This document shows, one piece after another, positions 17,398 to 26,382 of a stretch of DNA of 64,000 bases. Position 1 is the first letter of the stretch. Each line of letters starts with the position of its first letter. Position numbers and translations under genes: made by a program. The notes beneath the pieces are model-generated. The model had not been told where the DNA came from. It saw nothing but the letters and a program-made list of their open reading frames with translations, and did no database searches. The stretch comes from Bacteroidota bacterium (GTDB taxonomy: Bacteria > Bacteroidota > Ignavibacteria > Kryptoniales > JAKASW01): positions 1 through 64,000 of the forward strand of contig JAJYIT010000022.1 in the NCBI GenBank assembly GCA_021789975.1, given 5' to 3'.

Positions 17398-19332
17398 ATG
17401 GTACAGACTATCTCATTTCGCCGATACGAGACCATGCTGTGCGTTCTGATTTGTATGGTCACATTCAAAATCGCGACTGCTGCCGTCGGACCTCCGCAGG
17501 TCGTAATAAATGGTCTTCCACATGTGCTTTGCACTTCTCCCTTGAGTTATCATGTGGACCCCAGCCGCAAATTTTCATTTGATGACATAAAGGACATGCC
17601 TTTTTCAAGTCAGACTGGTGGACTCTCATTGGCGATAGAAAAGTACGGCGTACAGGCACACTACTGGATGAAATTTGCTCTTGACAATCTGGACTCACTT
17701 CCGGTCACCGCTTACCTTGACGCGGGATATTCCGGTGTCATCCGCATCTATGAAATTCAGGATGGAAAGATTGTTGTCCGAAACAGTGGACTCGCGCTGG
17801 CAAAAGATCTCAATGTTTCTTATCCGGAGCTAAGTAAAATTAAATTTGTTATTCCTCCACGCTCTACGATCCAGTATTTCGTCTGTCTGTTCTCTACCCC
17901 GGATTATGCTATTGGGTTGGATCGAGTCAATATCTTCAGCGGCGAGTCCCTCCGTGCTGCCTTTTATCGCACATACTATGAGGGTGCTAATTTTCGTTTC
18001 TTTCAGCTCCTTTTCCTCGGACTTATGCTAACTCAGATGACTTACGTCGTTTTTTCCTGGATCATCGGAAACAGAAGAAAGGAATACGTTTACTATCTCG
18101 TCTACCTGCTCCTGGTCACGGTCTATTTCCTGCAGAAGTTTAACAGAGGTGAAGGCATCTACTGGCCTTTTGAATACTTTCCCTCAATCCGGGTATATCT
18201 CAAATCGGTTTTACTTGCATTGCCTTATGCGTTCTATTTAAAATTCACCCGCTATTTTCTTGACCTAAGTGAGCTTGACAACAGGATTAACAGAAAGTTC
18301 ATTCATCTAGAACGATTCATAGAAGTCTATGTGCTTGTCGATACAGTGTTACGATTCGTACTGCCCGATCCTGAAGAACTGAATAGCATTCTTATGGTCA
18401 CCATCTCAGGGATAGCCCTTTATTGCCTTGTTCTGATTTTTCAGTTAATGAGGCATAAGAAAGTGCTGGTCAACCTAATCCTGACGGGAAGTCTTGCTGC
18501 TGCTTTCGGCGGAGGAATCGGGGTTCTGATTACTCTCTTGAGATTCTATGTTGCCAGATTGAGCATTGGATTCAATAACCTTCTTGGTGCACAGGTAGGT
18601 ATTGTCATTGAGACTATCATATTCACTGCATCACTCAGCTATAAGACACGTCTGATGGAAATTGAAAAAGTTGAGGACCAGAAAAAGCTCATTGCACAAA
18701 TGAAAGAGAATGCGGTGTTGAAAGAGAAGATGGAACAGACCAGGAATAAAATAGCCCGGGATCTCCATGACGATATAGGATCGACTTTGAGCTCCATCCT
18801 GTTGTTCAGCAATGCTGCCAAATCAAAAATCAAGTTTACAGCCGGAGAGGCACGCGAGGTTTTCGGCAAGATTAGCGAGATAGCAGGTATGATGATGGAC
18901 GAAATGAGCGACATTATATGGGCTATAAATCCACGACAGGACAGCATGGAACAGATTCTAAAACGCATGCAGTACTATGCGGCGCCCCTAACGCTCGCAC
19001 GCAATATTCAATTTCATTTCAAAGCGGATGACGATATACGGTATCTTCATCTGGACATGGAAAAACGAAAGAATTTGCTTCTCATTTTCAAAGAAAGCGT
19101 CATAAACGCTTTGAAATACTCGGAAGCAGCAAACCTTCGCGTAAGGTTTTATTTCGCCGATAATTTCCTGCACATGGTTGTTGAAGACGATGGCAAGGGA
19201 TTTTCCCATCCTTCTGAAGTTGGGAATGGACTAAACAACATGAAGACCAGGGCAAAGAATGTGGGGGGACAAGTTGAGATCGACTCCGTGGAAAACGTGG
19301 GCACTACAGTAAGTGTGAGCTTGCCGCTGTAG
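17398..19332 (+). CDS. Sensor histidine kinase with 7TMR-DISM sensory region
   Basis: A membrane two-component sensor of 644 residues. A signal peptide (Arg-Arg then a hydrophobic stretch, about 1-29) leads into an extracytoplasmic 7TMR-DISM-type beta-sandwich (about 40-185). Seven membrane helices (about 200-410), a short coiled coil and a HisKA_3-type kinase core follow. The phospho-acceptor is His457 in RDLHDDIGS. The N-box has ESVINALKYSEA, and G-boxes DDGKGF and NGLNN are present, so it should be active. A TTG at 17395 directly precedes the ATG. The LuxR-type regulator 200 bases downstream is its probable partner. Confidence 0.9.
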   Translation: MVQTISFRRYETMLCVLICMVTFKIATAAVGPPQVVINGLPHVLCTSPLSYHVDPSRKFSFDDIKDMPFSSQTGGLSLAIEKYGVQAHYWMKFALDNLDSLPVTAYLDAGYSGVIRIYEIQDGKIVVRNSGLALAKDLNVSYPELSKIKFVIPPRSTIQYFVCLFSTPDYAIGLDRVNIFSGESLRAAFYRTYYEGANFRFFQLLFLGLMLTQMTYVVFSWIIGNRRKEYVYYLVYLLLVTVYFLQKFNRGEGIYWPFEYFPSIRVYLKSVLLALPYAFYLKFTRYFLDLSELDNRINRKFIHLERFIEVYVLVDTVLRFVLPDPEELNSILMVTISGIALYCLVLIFQLMRHKKVLVNLILTGSLAAAFGGGIGVLITLLRFYVARLSIGFNNLLGAQVGIVIETIIFTASLSYKTRLMEIEKVEDQKKLIAQMKENAVLKEKMEQTRNKIARDLHDDIGSTLSSILLFSNAAKSKIKFTAGEAREVFGKISEIAGMMMDEMSDIIWAINPRQDSMEQILKRMQYYAAPLTLARNIQFHFKADDDIRYLHLDMEKRKNLLLIFKESVINALKYSEAANLRVRFYFADNFLHMVVEDDGKGFSHPSEVGNGLNNMKTRAKNVGGQVEIDSVENVGTTVSVSLPL

Positions 19333-19350
19333 AATCATATTTTCATCCGA
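19333..19350 (+). repeat. 18-bp direct repeat, copy 1 (directly after kinase stop)
   Basis: AATCATATTTTCATCCGA begins at the base after the kinase TAG. It matches the sequence directly after the response-regulator stop codon (20183-20200) at 17 of 18 positions. Confidence 0.7.
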
Positions 19351-19537
19351 TGGCAAATAAGCAAAAAAGTTTAGAAAATGGTAACTGAAATTGATCCTAA
19401 ATGCTGGACAGCTTGTGCTCGACCACAACAGCTTTTAGGGATGGCGTGACACTAATTGAAAAGTAGGCCGGTGCACTGGACTCATGGCGGCATGATTGTG
19501 GTGGGCGACCGGAACAAAGGCTCCAGACGAAGGTCTC

Positions 19538-20182
19538 ATGGACTTTAACTCATCTGTCATTAGAGTAGCTGTCATTGAAGATAATCCAACCTTCCGCAAA
19601 TCGGTGGAAGAGATTCTGAACGCATCCAATCAGATGAAGGTTGTGTCATCTCTGGATAGCTGCCGTCAGATTGTACCGGAGTATAAACTTGCCCGGCCCG
19701 ATGTGGCCCTTGTCGATATAGGTCTTAGAAATAATGAATCCGGAATTGAGTGTGTCGGTATCATACACAACTATTTCCCCGATATAAGAATCATGATGTT
19801 CACTGTGTTCGAAGATGATGACAAGATTTTCGACTCGATTTGTGCAGGGGCGTCGGGCTACATGCTGAAGAAGACCCCGCCGGAGGAGATTATCAGGGCA
19901 TTGATCGCGCTCTACGAGGGAGGCGCACCGATGACGCCTTCTATAGCCAACCGCACGCTGGAGCTGTTTCGCGATAAGCTTCATCCTTCACGGATCGAGT
20001 GGGGATTGACGCCAAGAGAGAAGGAAATTCTTGAATGCCTTGCCGAAGGAAACACATATCAGAAAATTGCCTCGAAGTTATTCATCAGTATCAGCACTGT
20101 GAGAACACATATCATGAGTATCTACGAAAAGCTGCAGGTCAATTCAAAAATCGAAGCGATCCGTAAACTCAATTCGCGGTAA
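19538..20182 (+). CDS. LuxR/NarL-family response regulator
   Basis: A 214-residue DNA-binding regulator. The receiver domain has the acidic pair Glu14-Asp15, phospho-acceptor Asp60 (in LVDIGL) and the Lys of LKKTPP. The C-terminal LuxR-type helix-turn-helix starts at LTPREKEILECLAEG and includes STVRTHIMSIYEKL. I chose the ATG at 19538, preceded by GAAGG, over an upstream in-frame GTG at 19496. It follows a HisKA_3 kinase, its normal partner class, and precedes a T9SS cargo gene, which it might control. Confidence 0.92.
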   Translation: MDFNSSVIRVAVIEDNPTFRKSVEEILNASNQMKVVSSLDSCRQIVPEYKLARPDVALVDIGLRNNESGIECVGIIHNYFPDIRIMMFTVFEDDDKIFDSICAGASGYMLKKTPPEEIIRALIALYEGGAPMTPSIANRTLELFRDKLHPSRIEWGLTPREKEILECLAEGNTYQKIASKLFISISTVRTHIMSIYEKLQVNSKIEAIRKLNSR

Positions 20183-20200
20183 AATCATATTTCCATCCGA
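20183..20200 (+). repeat. 18-bp direct repeat, copy 2 (directly after regulator stop)
   Basis: AATCATATTTCCATCCGA begins at the base after the regulator TAA and differs from copy 1 at one position. The 850-base distance and the identical placement relative to two stop codons make chance unlikely. Confidence 0.7.
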
Positions 20201-20387
20201 TTGTCCGCTGTTTCCTTCTCTCCTTATCTTGTATTCGAGTTATGCATCTAAAGCGATTTGTAATCTATTTGCACATGCTTGGCAGCGAATTGGCAACACC
20301 GTCAAAATTGTGCCGTCTGGATACCTTCTCAATGGAAGGGGCGAGAAGGGTGAAAAAGACAAACAAATAATTGAAAGGGAGCGAGAA

Positions 20388-22472
20388 ATGAAAAGGGTAA
20401 TAGTTCTATTTCTAATGGCATTGCCTTTTGTGTTGGGGGTGTCGAGGGCCGATGCACAGTGGGCGCAGATTGGTCCAAAGGGAGCCAAAGTCACTGATTT
20501 GGCTGTCAGTGGGAACACGATCTATGCAGCCACTTATGGTGGAGTCTTCGTATCAACAGACTTTGGTCTTGATTGGACCCACTCGAATTGGGGGGTCATG
20601 AACGGCGATGTTCAAGCGGTGGCCGCAAACGACAGCAAAGTATTTGCCGCAAGTTGGGACGATACTCTTTACACCCGAGATGCTAATGGCTTAATATGGC
20701 AGAAAAGTTCACTCGAGGATGTGTACTTAGACTGTATCACCATTATTGGGACAAATATTTTCGCAGGTAGTTACTACCAGGGGGTTTATCTCTCAACTGA
20801 TAACGGAGCAACATGGACTCAGGTCAATAGTGGACTGACGGACTTGAAAGTTGACTGCATTACTTCAATTGGGTCAAACGTATTCGCGGGGACAGGGAGC
20901 GGTGTCTTCATGACCACCAATAATGGGTCGAATTGGACAAAGGTGAGCACCGGACTTCCAGACAATGATGTGATTTCGCTTGTGTCCAACGGTACTAACC
21001 TATATGCCGGAGTTTGGGGAAATGGGGGTTGGATTTCGCCCAACAATGGTGACGGCTGGCTTAAGTTCACTGCCTATTCAGTCGGGGATTACCCCAGTGA
21101 TTGGGTGTTCAGCGGGTCCAAGATCTTTGTGGCGTCAACGCGGGTCAACATGAGCTCGGACGGAGGAGCAAGCTGGACCGAGTTTTCAGGGAATGATTGC
21201 CCATATCAGGTCGATGCGTTAGTGATGGTCGGTCCCAACCTTGTTGCCGGGACTCGTTACGACGGTATTTATGTGTCACCGGATGGCGGTGTGAGTTGGA
21301 ATCATATAACTTGGGGTCTCTCAAATTACTGCATGAACGGCGTTGCAGCGGCAGGCGGGACCATACTTACGGCAGGAGCAGGGGGCATGTTTCTCTCAAC
21401 AAACGACGGAGCCAGCTGGAACTCGAGGAGAGTGGGCGATTATGACTGGGCAGATTTCAGCGCTGTTGCTTACAGAAACAGCACGTATGCTTTCGCAGGT
21501 GATGTAAATGGATATGTTTATGTTTCATCGGACGGGGGCAATGGTTGGCAATCAGGTGTGCAGATCGAGCCGGGCGCGAGTGTCACGGCATTTGCATTCA
21601 TCAGCACTTATGCTTTTGCGGCGACACAGCCTTACGAGGCTGGAGTCGAAGGAGGCGTTTACATGTCGTCCGATAACGGTGCAACTTGGGCTCCCGTAAG
21701 TACGGGGCTGCCGACATTGGCTGATACTAATACTCAAGTCAGCTCGCTTGCGGTCATTGGTTCCAGTTTGTTCGCCGGTACTGGTCATGGGGTGTATACA
21801 TCGACCAATAATGGGACGAGTTGGACAAGGGTCAGCAACGGATTGATCGGATCGTGGGTTTACTCGATTGCTGCCAGAGGGACGGAGTTGTTCGCCGGAT
21901 TGTTCGGACAGGGTGTTTTCAGATCAAATAACAATGGGACATCATGGACGCATACAAAATTACAGAAGGATATTACTACTCTGTTCGTCGTTGACACAAA
22001 TGTCTTTGCAGGCACTTGGGCCGAAGGAGTATATGTTCTTGCAAACAGCGACTCAAGCTGGAAATTGGCAGGCCTGCCGAGCACTTATGTTACCTCTTTT
22101 GCAAGCATCAACGGAGAACTTTTTGCCAGTACTTTGAATAATACAGTCTGGGTGCGCCCGATCTCTGAATTATTGACCGGCACAAAGAGCAAGACCGGCG
22201 ACATTCCGAGCAGCTTCAAGTTGTCGCAGAACTATCCGAATCCGTTCAATCCGACAACGGTCATCAGCTATCAGCTGCCAGCCAACAGCCTCGTGAGCCT
22301 AAAGGTATACGATGTCCTTGGCAGAGAAGTGAGGACACTCGTGATCGAGCGTCAGAATGCTGGTACACATACTGTGACTTTCGACGGGACCGGCCTGTCC
22401 AGCGGAGTGTATTTCTACAGCATCAGAGCTGGATCTTTTTCCCAGACAAAGAAACTCATGTTGATTAAATAG
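20388..22472 (+). CDS. Secreted BNR/YCF48-like repeat protein with T9SS sorting domain
   Basis: A 694-residue exported protein. A signal peptide (MKRVIVLFLMALPFVLGVSRADA) is followed by about twelve repeats of 40-60 residues with S-x-D/N-N-G-x-x-W motifs such as STNNGTSWTRVSNG, the pattern of BNR/photosystem-assembly beta-propellers. The last 80 residues form the T9SS tail with QNYPNPFNPTTV and end in LMLIK. The ATG at 20388 has a good AAGGGAG ribosome site; an open frame upstream lacks a signal peptide at its start. Role unknown; such propellers often serve in surface binding. Confidence 0.88.
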   Translation: MKRVIVLFLMALPFVLGVSRADAQWAQIGPKGAKVTDLAVSGNTIYAATYGGVFVSTDFGLDWTHSNWGVMNGDVQAVAANDSKVFAASWDDTLYTRDANGLIWQKSSLEDVYLDCITIIGTNIFAGSYYQGVYLSTDNGATWTQVNSGLTDLKVDCITSIGSNVFAGTGSGVFMTTNNGSNWTKVSTGLPDNDVISLVSNGTNLYAGVWGNGGWISPNNGDGWLKFTAYSVGDYPSDWVFSGSKIFVASTRVNMSSDGGASWTEFSGNDCPYQVDALVMVGPNLVAGTRYDGIYVSPDGGVSWNHITWGLSNYCMNGVAAAGGTILTAGAGGMFLSTNDGASWNSRRVGDYDWADFSAVAYRNSTYAFAGDVNGYVYVSSDGGNGWQSGVQIEPGASVTAFAFISTYAFAATQPYEAGVEGGVYMSSDNGATWAPVSTGLPTLADTNTQVSSLAVIGSSLFAGTGHGVYTSTNNGTSWTRVSNGLIGSWVYSIAARGTELFAGLFGQGVFRSNNNGTSWTHTKLQKDITTLFVVDTNVFAGTWAEGVYVLANSDSSWKLAGLPSTYVTSFASINGELFASTLNNTVWVRPISELLTGTKSKTGDIPSSFKLSQNYPNPFNPTTVISYQLPANSLVSLKVYDVLGREVRTLVIERQNAGTHTVTFDGTGLSSGVYFYSIRAGSFSQTKKLMLIK

Positions 22473-22546
22473 TCATGCAAGGCTTCTCTTCTTGAACCGA
22501 AGTCACATTCCGGCCTATAAGGAATGGATGAAAGGAGGAAGGTAGA

Positions 22547-23167
22547 ATGAACGACCTACGGCATTCTCAATTTGTTCACCGGGTGACTCTCAGTGCCATC
22601 TTAATGTTGATACTCTGCATACCGGAACTGGCAGTAACTGCCCTCGCACAATGCAACAAATGCACCGACAGGGTCATCTATTTGTTCGACGTGAAAGTGG
22701 ATGTGCCGCGGCCGGCTGCCGATGCTGATTCTATATTGAAATGGAGAGATCTTTTCTGGCCCGGGAGGATCGCTCGTTACTGGAGCCACATGGAGGATCC
22801 GAGTAAAGATTGTTTCGTCTGGATCGACGGAGGGGCGTGGCTCGCTGAGAAATTCCAGGGCGACACTCTCACGTTAGGCGATGAATACACAAACCTCCCG
22901 CCCGCAGGCACAGTCAACGGTGTGCCATATCTTTTGACGGGATCAGTCGAGCCTTCAGGTTCAGGAACGAACCAGTACAAGTTTACCTGGCAGATTGAGT
23001 GTGGCACCTCCCGCGAAGTGGTGAAGTCGTCAACGGTCAACTTTACGGTTGATTCGGCGGGTATAGAAAATGCCGGTGAAACAGCTGCATGTGAGCTGAT
23101 GCCAATCGCATCCACCATAACGGCATTCGAAATACAGAAACGTGAAAATGACCCGGGCGTCGCTTGA
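22547..23167 (+). CDS. N-terminal half of a T9SS protein gene interrupted by an in-frame TGA
   Basis: The 206-codon frame begins with a signal peptide (ending near ALAQ) and a CNKC pair, then a domain I do not recognise. It ends at TGA 23165-23167. The same frame continues without interruption as GGEGAYLKVTPS and then through the Ig-like and sorting domains to 24493. The natural gene was therefore about 648 residues long. As it stands the product would be a truncated secreted protein without its sorting tail. A sequencing error is the main alternative to a real nonsense mutation. An AGGAGG-type ribosome site precedes the ATG. Confidence 0.75.
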   Translation: MNDLRHSQFVHRVTLSAILMLILCIPELAVTALAQCNKCTDRVIYLFDVKVDVPRPAADADSILKWRDLFWPGRIARYWSHMEDPSKDCFVWIDGGAWLAEKFQGDTLTLGDEYTNLPPAGTVNGVPYLLTGSVEPSGSGTNQYKFTWQIECGTSREVVKSSTVNFTVDSAGIENAGETAACELMPIASTITAFEIQKRENDPGVA

Positions 23168-23191
23168 GGCGGTGAGGGAGCGTACCTGAAA

Positions 23192-24493
23192 GTGACTCCA
23201 TCGAGACACTCCCTGGCCCCGCATGACACAATAACTGTTGAACTCGAAATGGTTGACTGTGACGGTTATCCTCTAAAAAACCGGGTGATCAATCTGGGCG
23301 GCTTGACCGATCCTACACTTGGCAGCTTTCCTGGACCAGAAGGTGGTACAGTGTCGCAAAATGAAGTCACAACAGATGATGAGGGGAAAGCCCGGGTGGT
23401 TTTCACAGCCGGCGAGGATCCGGGCATCGCCATGGTCAATGCCGTATATATATTCCGCAAACCGCACGGGTGGAAAGATGCCCTGACGGGAAGCGGAGTG
23501 ATAAATTTGAAGCCGAACTCGTGGGAGGTCAACGCAACTTGCAGAGTCACCGACAACGACTTCAAGGACACCACATACACAGAGGATGGAGCAACTATAA
23601 CTGATCAAAACTATTCTTTCGAGCAAGAGTACATGTATTGTCACTTTGTTTATGAAATGACTGACCTCAGTAATGTGGGACCTCATAAGCTGGTGTTATC
23701 AGCTCCCGCCGATGAATCGACCGGAGGAATCGTTCACAGCCTTTCAGTATTTGCTACATGGTCATACGTCGGAACGACACGCTGGGACGGGACGCAAAAT
23801 GATGAGGGGTATAGTGTCTCAGAAGGCACTTCGAGAAATTTTTCTGGGAACAGCAGCGACTCATCTTCGATCATGGGCTCGTCTGGACTGAATTTTGATT
23901 ACAATGGAACCATCAATCTTATCGGGATGAGCACACCCGTGCACAGGGTTGGCGAGGACCACCGCTGGCCTAAGACCCAGCCTCAAAGTCCAATTGAACC
24001 TGAATACGACACCTCTTCAGACATAGATGATTGGGGTCCGGTCGGATGCAGCACTAATTCCGGGGATCCTTCCGCCTCCTTTACGCAGCAGGACTCAAAC
24101 TACTCAGTAGAATACAACGAGGTAAACAACATACCGGGAGTTTGGACAGAGACTGAGCGACTATTCGCACAGATCACGCGCTCATTTGAACCCGCCGCCG
24201 TTTTGCAGCCTGACGCAAACAAACTGCCGCGAAATTTTGCCCTGCGACAGAATTATCCAAACCCGTTCAACCCCACAACGACAATAAGCTATAAGTTTCC
24301 GGCTGTCAGCTACGTCACGTTGATCGTGTACGATGTGCTCGGCAAAAAAGTCAGGACGCTTGTGAATGAGCGTCAGAGCGCCGGTACATACACCGTCACA
24401 TTTGATGGAAGTGGTCTATCAAGTGGAGTGTATTTCTACAGGCTGTCCGCGGGTTCTTATGCTCAATCCGAGAAGCTTGTATTAATCAAGTGA
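23192..24493 (+). CDS. C-terminal half of the interrupted T9SS protein gene (Ig-like domain and sorting tail)
   Basis: This frame is in phase with the gene above and separated from it only by the TGA and a few codons. The GTG at 23192 is not a convincing start, since no signal peptide follows. It encodes an Ig-like (invasin/Big-type) domain (about 1-100), a central region of unknown type, and the T9SS tail with QNYPNPFNPTTT ending in LVLIK. Without its upstream half the product could not be exported. It is best read as the rest of a gene inactivated by a point mutation. Confidence 0.75.
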   Translation: MTPSRHSLAPHDTITVELEMVDCDGYPLKNRVINLGGLTDPTLGSFPGPEGGTVSQNEVTTDDEGKARVVFTAGEDPGIAMVNAVYIFRKPHGWKDALTGSGVINLKPNSWEVNATCRVTDNDFKDTTYTEDGATITDQNYSFEQEYMYCHFVYEMTDLSNVGPHKLVLSAPADESTGGIVHSLSVFATWSYVGTTRWDGTQNDEGYSVSEGTSRNFSGNSSDSSSIMGSSGLNFDYNGTINLIGMSTPVHRVGEDHRWPKTQPQSPIEPEYDTSSDIDDWGPVGCSTNSGDPSASFTQQDSNYSVEYNEVNNIPGVWTETERLFAQITRSFEPAAVLQPDANKLPRNFALRQNYPNPFNPTTTISYKFPAVSYVTLIVYDVLGKKVRTLVNERQSAGTYTVTFDGSGLSSGVYFYRLSAGSYAQSEKLVLIK

Positions 24494-24527
24494 TGAAATA
24501 AATGTGAAATGAAAGGAATCAAAGCAG

Positions 24528-25340
24528 ATGGCTAAGAAATCCAGCTCGTTGATCACAAAATTGTTGTTAATCGTTTTTGTCGGCGTTATGGTCGGGTGCC
24601 ACGGGAGTTCGACGAGCCCGAACACTGCCGGAACATTGACACAGCAGCAAATTGAAACAAGGGTAACCGCTTCTACCGAAATTCCTTCCAATATTCTAAG
24701 CGCCATTACGGGATTACTGTCGGCGCCAAGCGACACCGGTTCCGTCCCGACCCTGCCTGCGCCGCCTTCTTCCTCTTCGACAAGAATAGGTAAGGCTCAG
24801 AAGGTTGATGCGACTTCCGGTCCCGGTGATTGGGCCGGACCCGACAGCCAGGGCTGGTACACCCGGACTTATGAAGGCGGGTATGGAAATTCCTATAGAT
24901 ACACAGAAAAGGTGCGTTACCAGGAAAAAACGCTTGAGTACAAATTCTCAATTACATACAGCGGCACCGATGGCTCCTATTCATATGAGATCGACTTTAA
25001 ATGTGCCAGGGGCACTAACGGTTTATTAACGGGTTACCATGACATTCAAGTTCAAATGAATAGTAATCAATCTGGTACCAATACCGGAGACCACTTTAGG
25101 TTGGAATTCACCAATTGCGATCCCAATACCGGCGCGGGTGTTTTTGATTGGTACAACGGCGGCGATATAAACAGTTTGAATCCATATTCGCATTTCTTGC
25201 ACATGAACGCAGTCGATGCAGGACAGGGTCAGCTTCACGTCTATGTTACCACCTACGGCGATTATGGTGGTACATGGGATTATTACTGTGCGTATCAGCC
25301 GCTTGGTATCGAGAATATTGAGGAAATATTCGGGAATTGA
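24528..25340 (+). CDS. Lipoprotein of unknown function
   Basis: A 270-residue lipoprotein. The lipobox VMVGC places the lipid-bearing cysteine at residue 24. A low-complexity Ser/Thr/Pro linker (about 25-85) follows, then a mainly beta C-terminal domain rich in Tyr and Gly. I recognise no family. AAAGGAA lies before the ATG. It stands in a row of envelope genes and may belong to the same transcript as its neighbours, with gaps of 34 and 117 bases. Confidence 0.75.
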   Translation: MAKKSSSLITKLLLIVFVGVMVGCHGSSTSPNTAGTLTQQQIETRVTASTEIPSNILSAITGLLSAPSDTGSVPTLPAPPSSSSTRIGKAQKVDATSGPGDWAGPDSQGWYTRTYEGGYGNSYRYTEKVRYQEKTLEYKFSITYSGTDGSYSYEIDFKCARGTNGLLTGYHDIQVQMNSNQSGTNTGDHFRLEFTNCDPNTGAGVFDWYNGGDINSLNPYSHFLHMNAVDAGQGQLHVYVTTYGDYGGTWDYYCAYQPLGIENIEEIFGN

Positions 25341-25457
25341 AACATATGTGGAAATGGAAGAAAGGCATCCGACAAAAATCAGTCGTGTTTCGGTGACAGA
25401 ATGACCAACGTAAACACCGATAAGAAACCACAACCATAATAATATAGGAGGCAAACC

Positions 25458-26309
25458 GTGAAGCGTTATCATTTACTGTTTTTGCTGCCATTTGTCTTGG
25501 TAACGACGGCATCTGCTCAGAACTTTTTGAAGAATCCCGGCTTCGAGGACTGGGGAAGTGATGGCCTGCCGTCGTTCTGGACCTCGAGTACAAACTCCTG
25601 CCAAAAATCTACCGTGACGCATTCAGGCTCAGGAGCGGTGAAGCTGGTGAACTCACAGATCTTCGGAACGAGCATAATGGGTGCCATCAGCCAGGATTCG
25701 ATTCGTGTTTCGGGTTCGACTTTTTCCGTGAAGGGATGGTACCAGTTGCATCCTGACGGCGGAGATGGACTTGCAATATTCATATGGATATATGGGCAAG
25801 GGGAATATGCGGGTTTGACCGGTGCTAACGTTCTTGATATAGTAGGTACTAAGGACGTGTGGACAGCATTTGCGCTTGGTGCTATAATGACTCCCGGTAC
25901 GACTGGCGATTCGGCCGCCGTTGATTTCTGGATCATGCCCGATTCGGCTTCCGATTCCTGGCATCCAGGTACGTATGTATTGCTTGACGATATTGTTCTG
26001 GATAATACTGTTACCGGCATAACGCGTGACGAATTCACATCTCCATCCAATTTCTCTTTATCACAGAATTATCCAAATCCATTCAACCCTTCAACTCAAA
26101 TCGAGTTCACCGTACCCACGAGAAGCCACGTGACACTCAAAGTGTATAACATCATGGGACAGGAGGTAAAGACTCTTATCGACCAGGATCTTCAGGCGGG
26201 AAGGTATAAGGCCGATTTTGACGGGTCCAGTTTACCATCAGGGACGTACTTGTACAGGATCCAGGCTGGTACATTTTCCAAGACAAGCAAAATGACTCTC
26301 TTGAAATGA
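25458..26309 (+). CDS. Secreted carbohydrate-binding-like protein with T9SS sorting domain
   Basis: A 283-residue exported protein. A signal peptide ends at TASAQ. The N-terminal jelly-roll-like region begins NFLKNPGFEDW, the usual opening of CBM4/9/22-type carbohydrate-binding domains. No catalytic domain follows. The T9SS tail with QNYPNPFNPSTQ starts near residue 204 and ends in MTLLK. The start is a GTG with an AGGAGG site seven bases upstream. Binding to a polysaccharide is inferred from the fold pattern only. Confidence 0.83.
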   Translation: MKRYHLLFLLPFVLVTTASAQNFLKNPGFEDWGSDGLPSFWTSSTNSCQKSTVTHSGSGAVKLVNSQIFGTSIMGAISQDSIRVSGSTFSVKGWYQLHPDGGDGLAIFIWIYGQGEYAGLTGANVLDIVGTKDVWTAFALGAIMTPGTTGDSAAVDFWIMPDSASDSWHPGTYVLLDDIVLDNTVTGITRDEFTSPSNFSLSQNYPNPFNPSTQIEFTVPTRSHVTLKVYNIMGQEVKTLIDQDLQAGRYKADFDGSSLPSGTYLYRIQAGTFSKTSKMTLLK

Positions 26310-26326
26310 CAGGTGAAGTTACCTGT
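26309..26326 (+). terminator. Short hairpin after the T9SS gene
   Basis: ACAGGT at 26309-26314 pairs with ACCTGT at 26321-26326 over a 6-base loop, overlapping the stop codon. It is followed by T-rich but interrupted sequence. A weak terminator is possible. Confidence 0.35.
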
Positions 26327-26382
26327 GTTCACTTTGTTTCGCGAAATGAGGGTCTCAAGAATAACAAAAAAGGAGTAAAATC

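Noticed and set aside
20229-20387. In-frame upstream extension of the BNR-like protein
   Set aside because: The signal peptide begins at 20388 with a good ribosome site; the extension would bury it.
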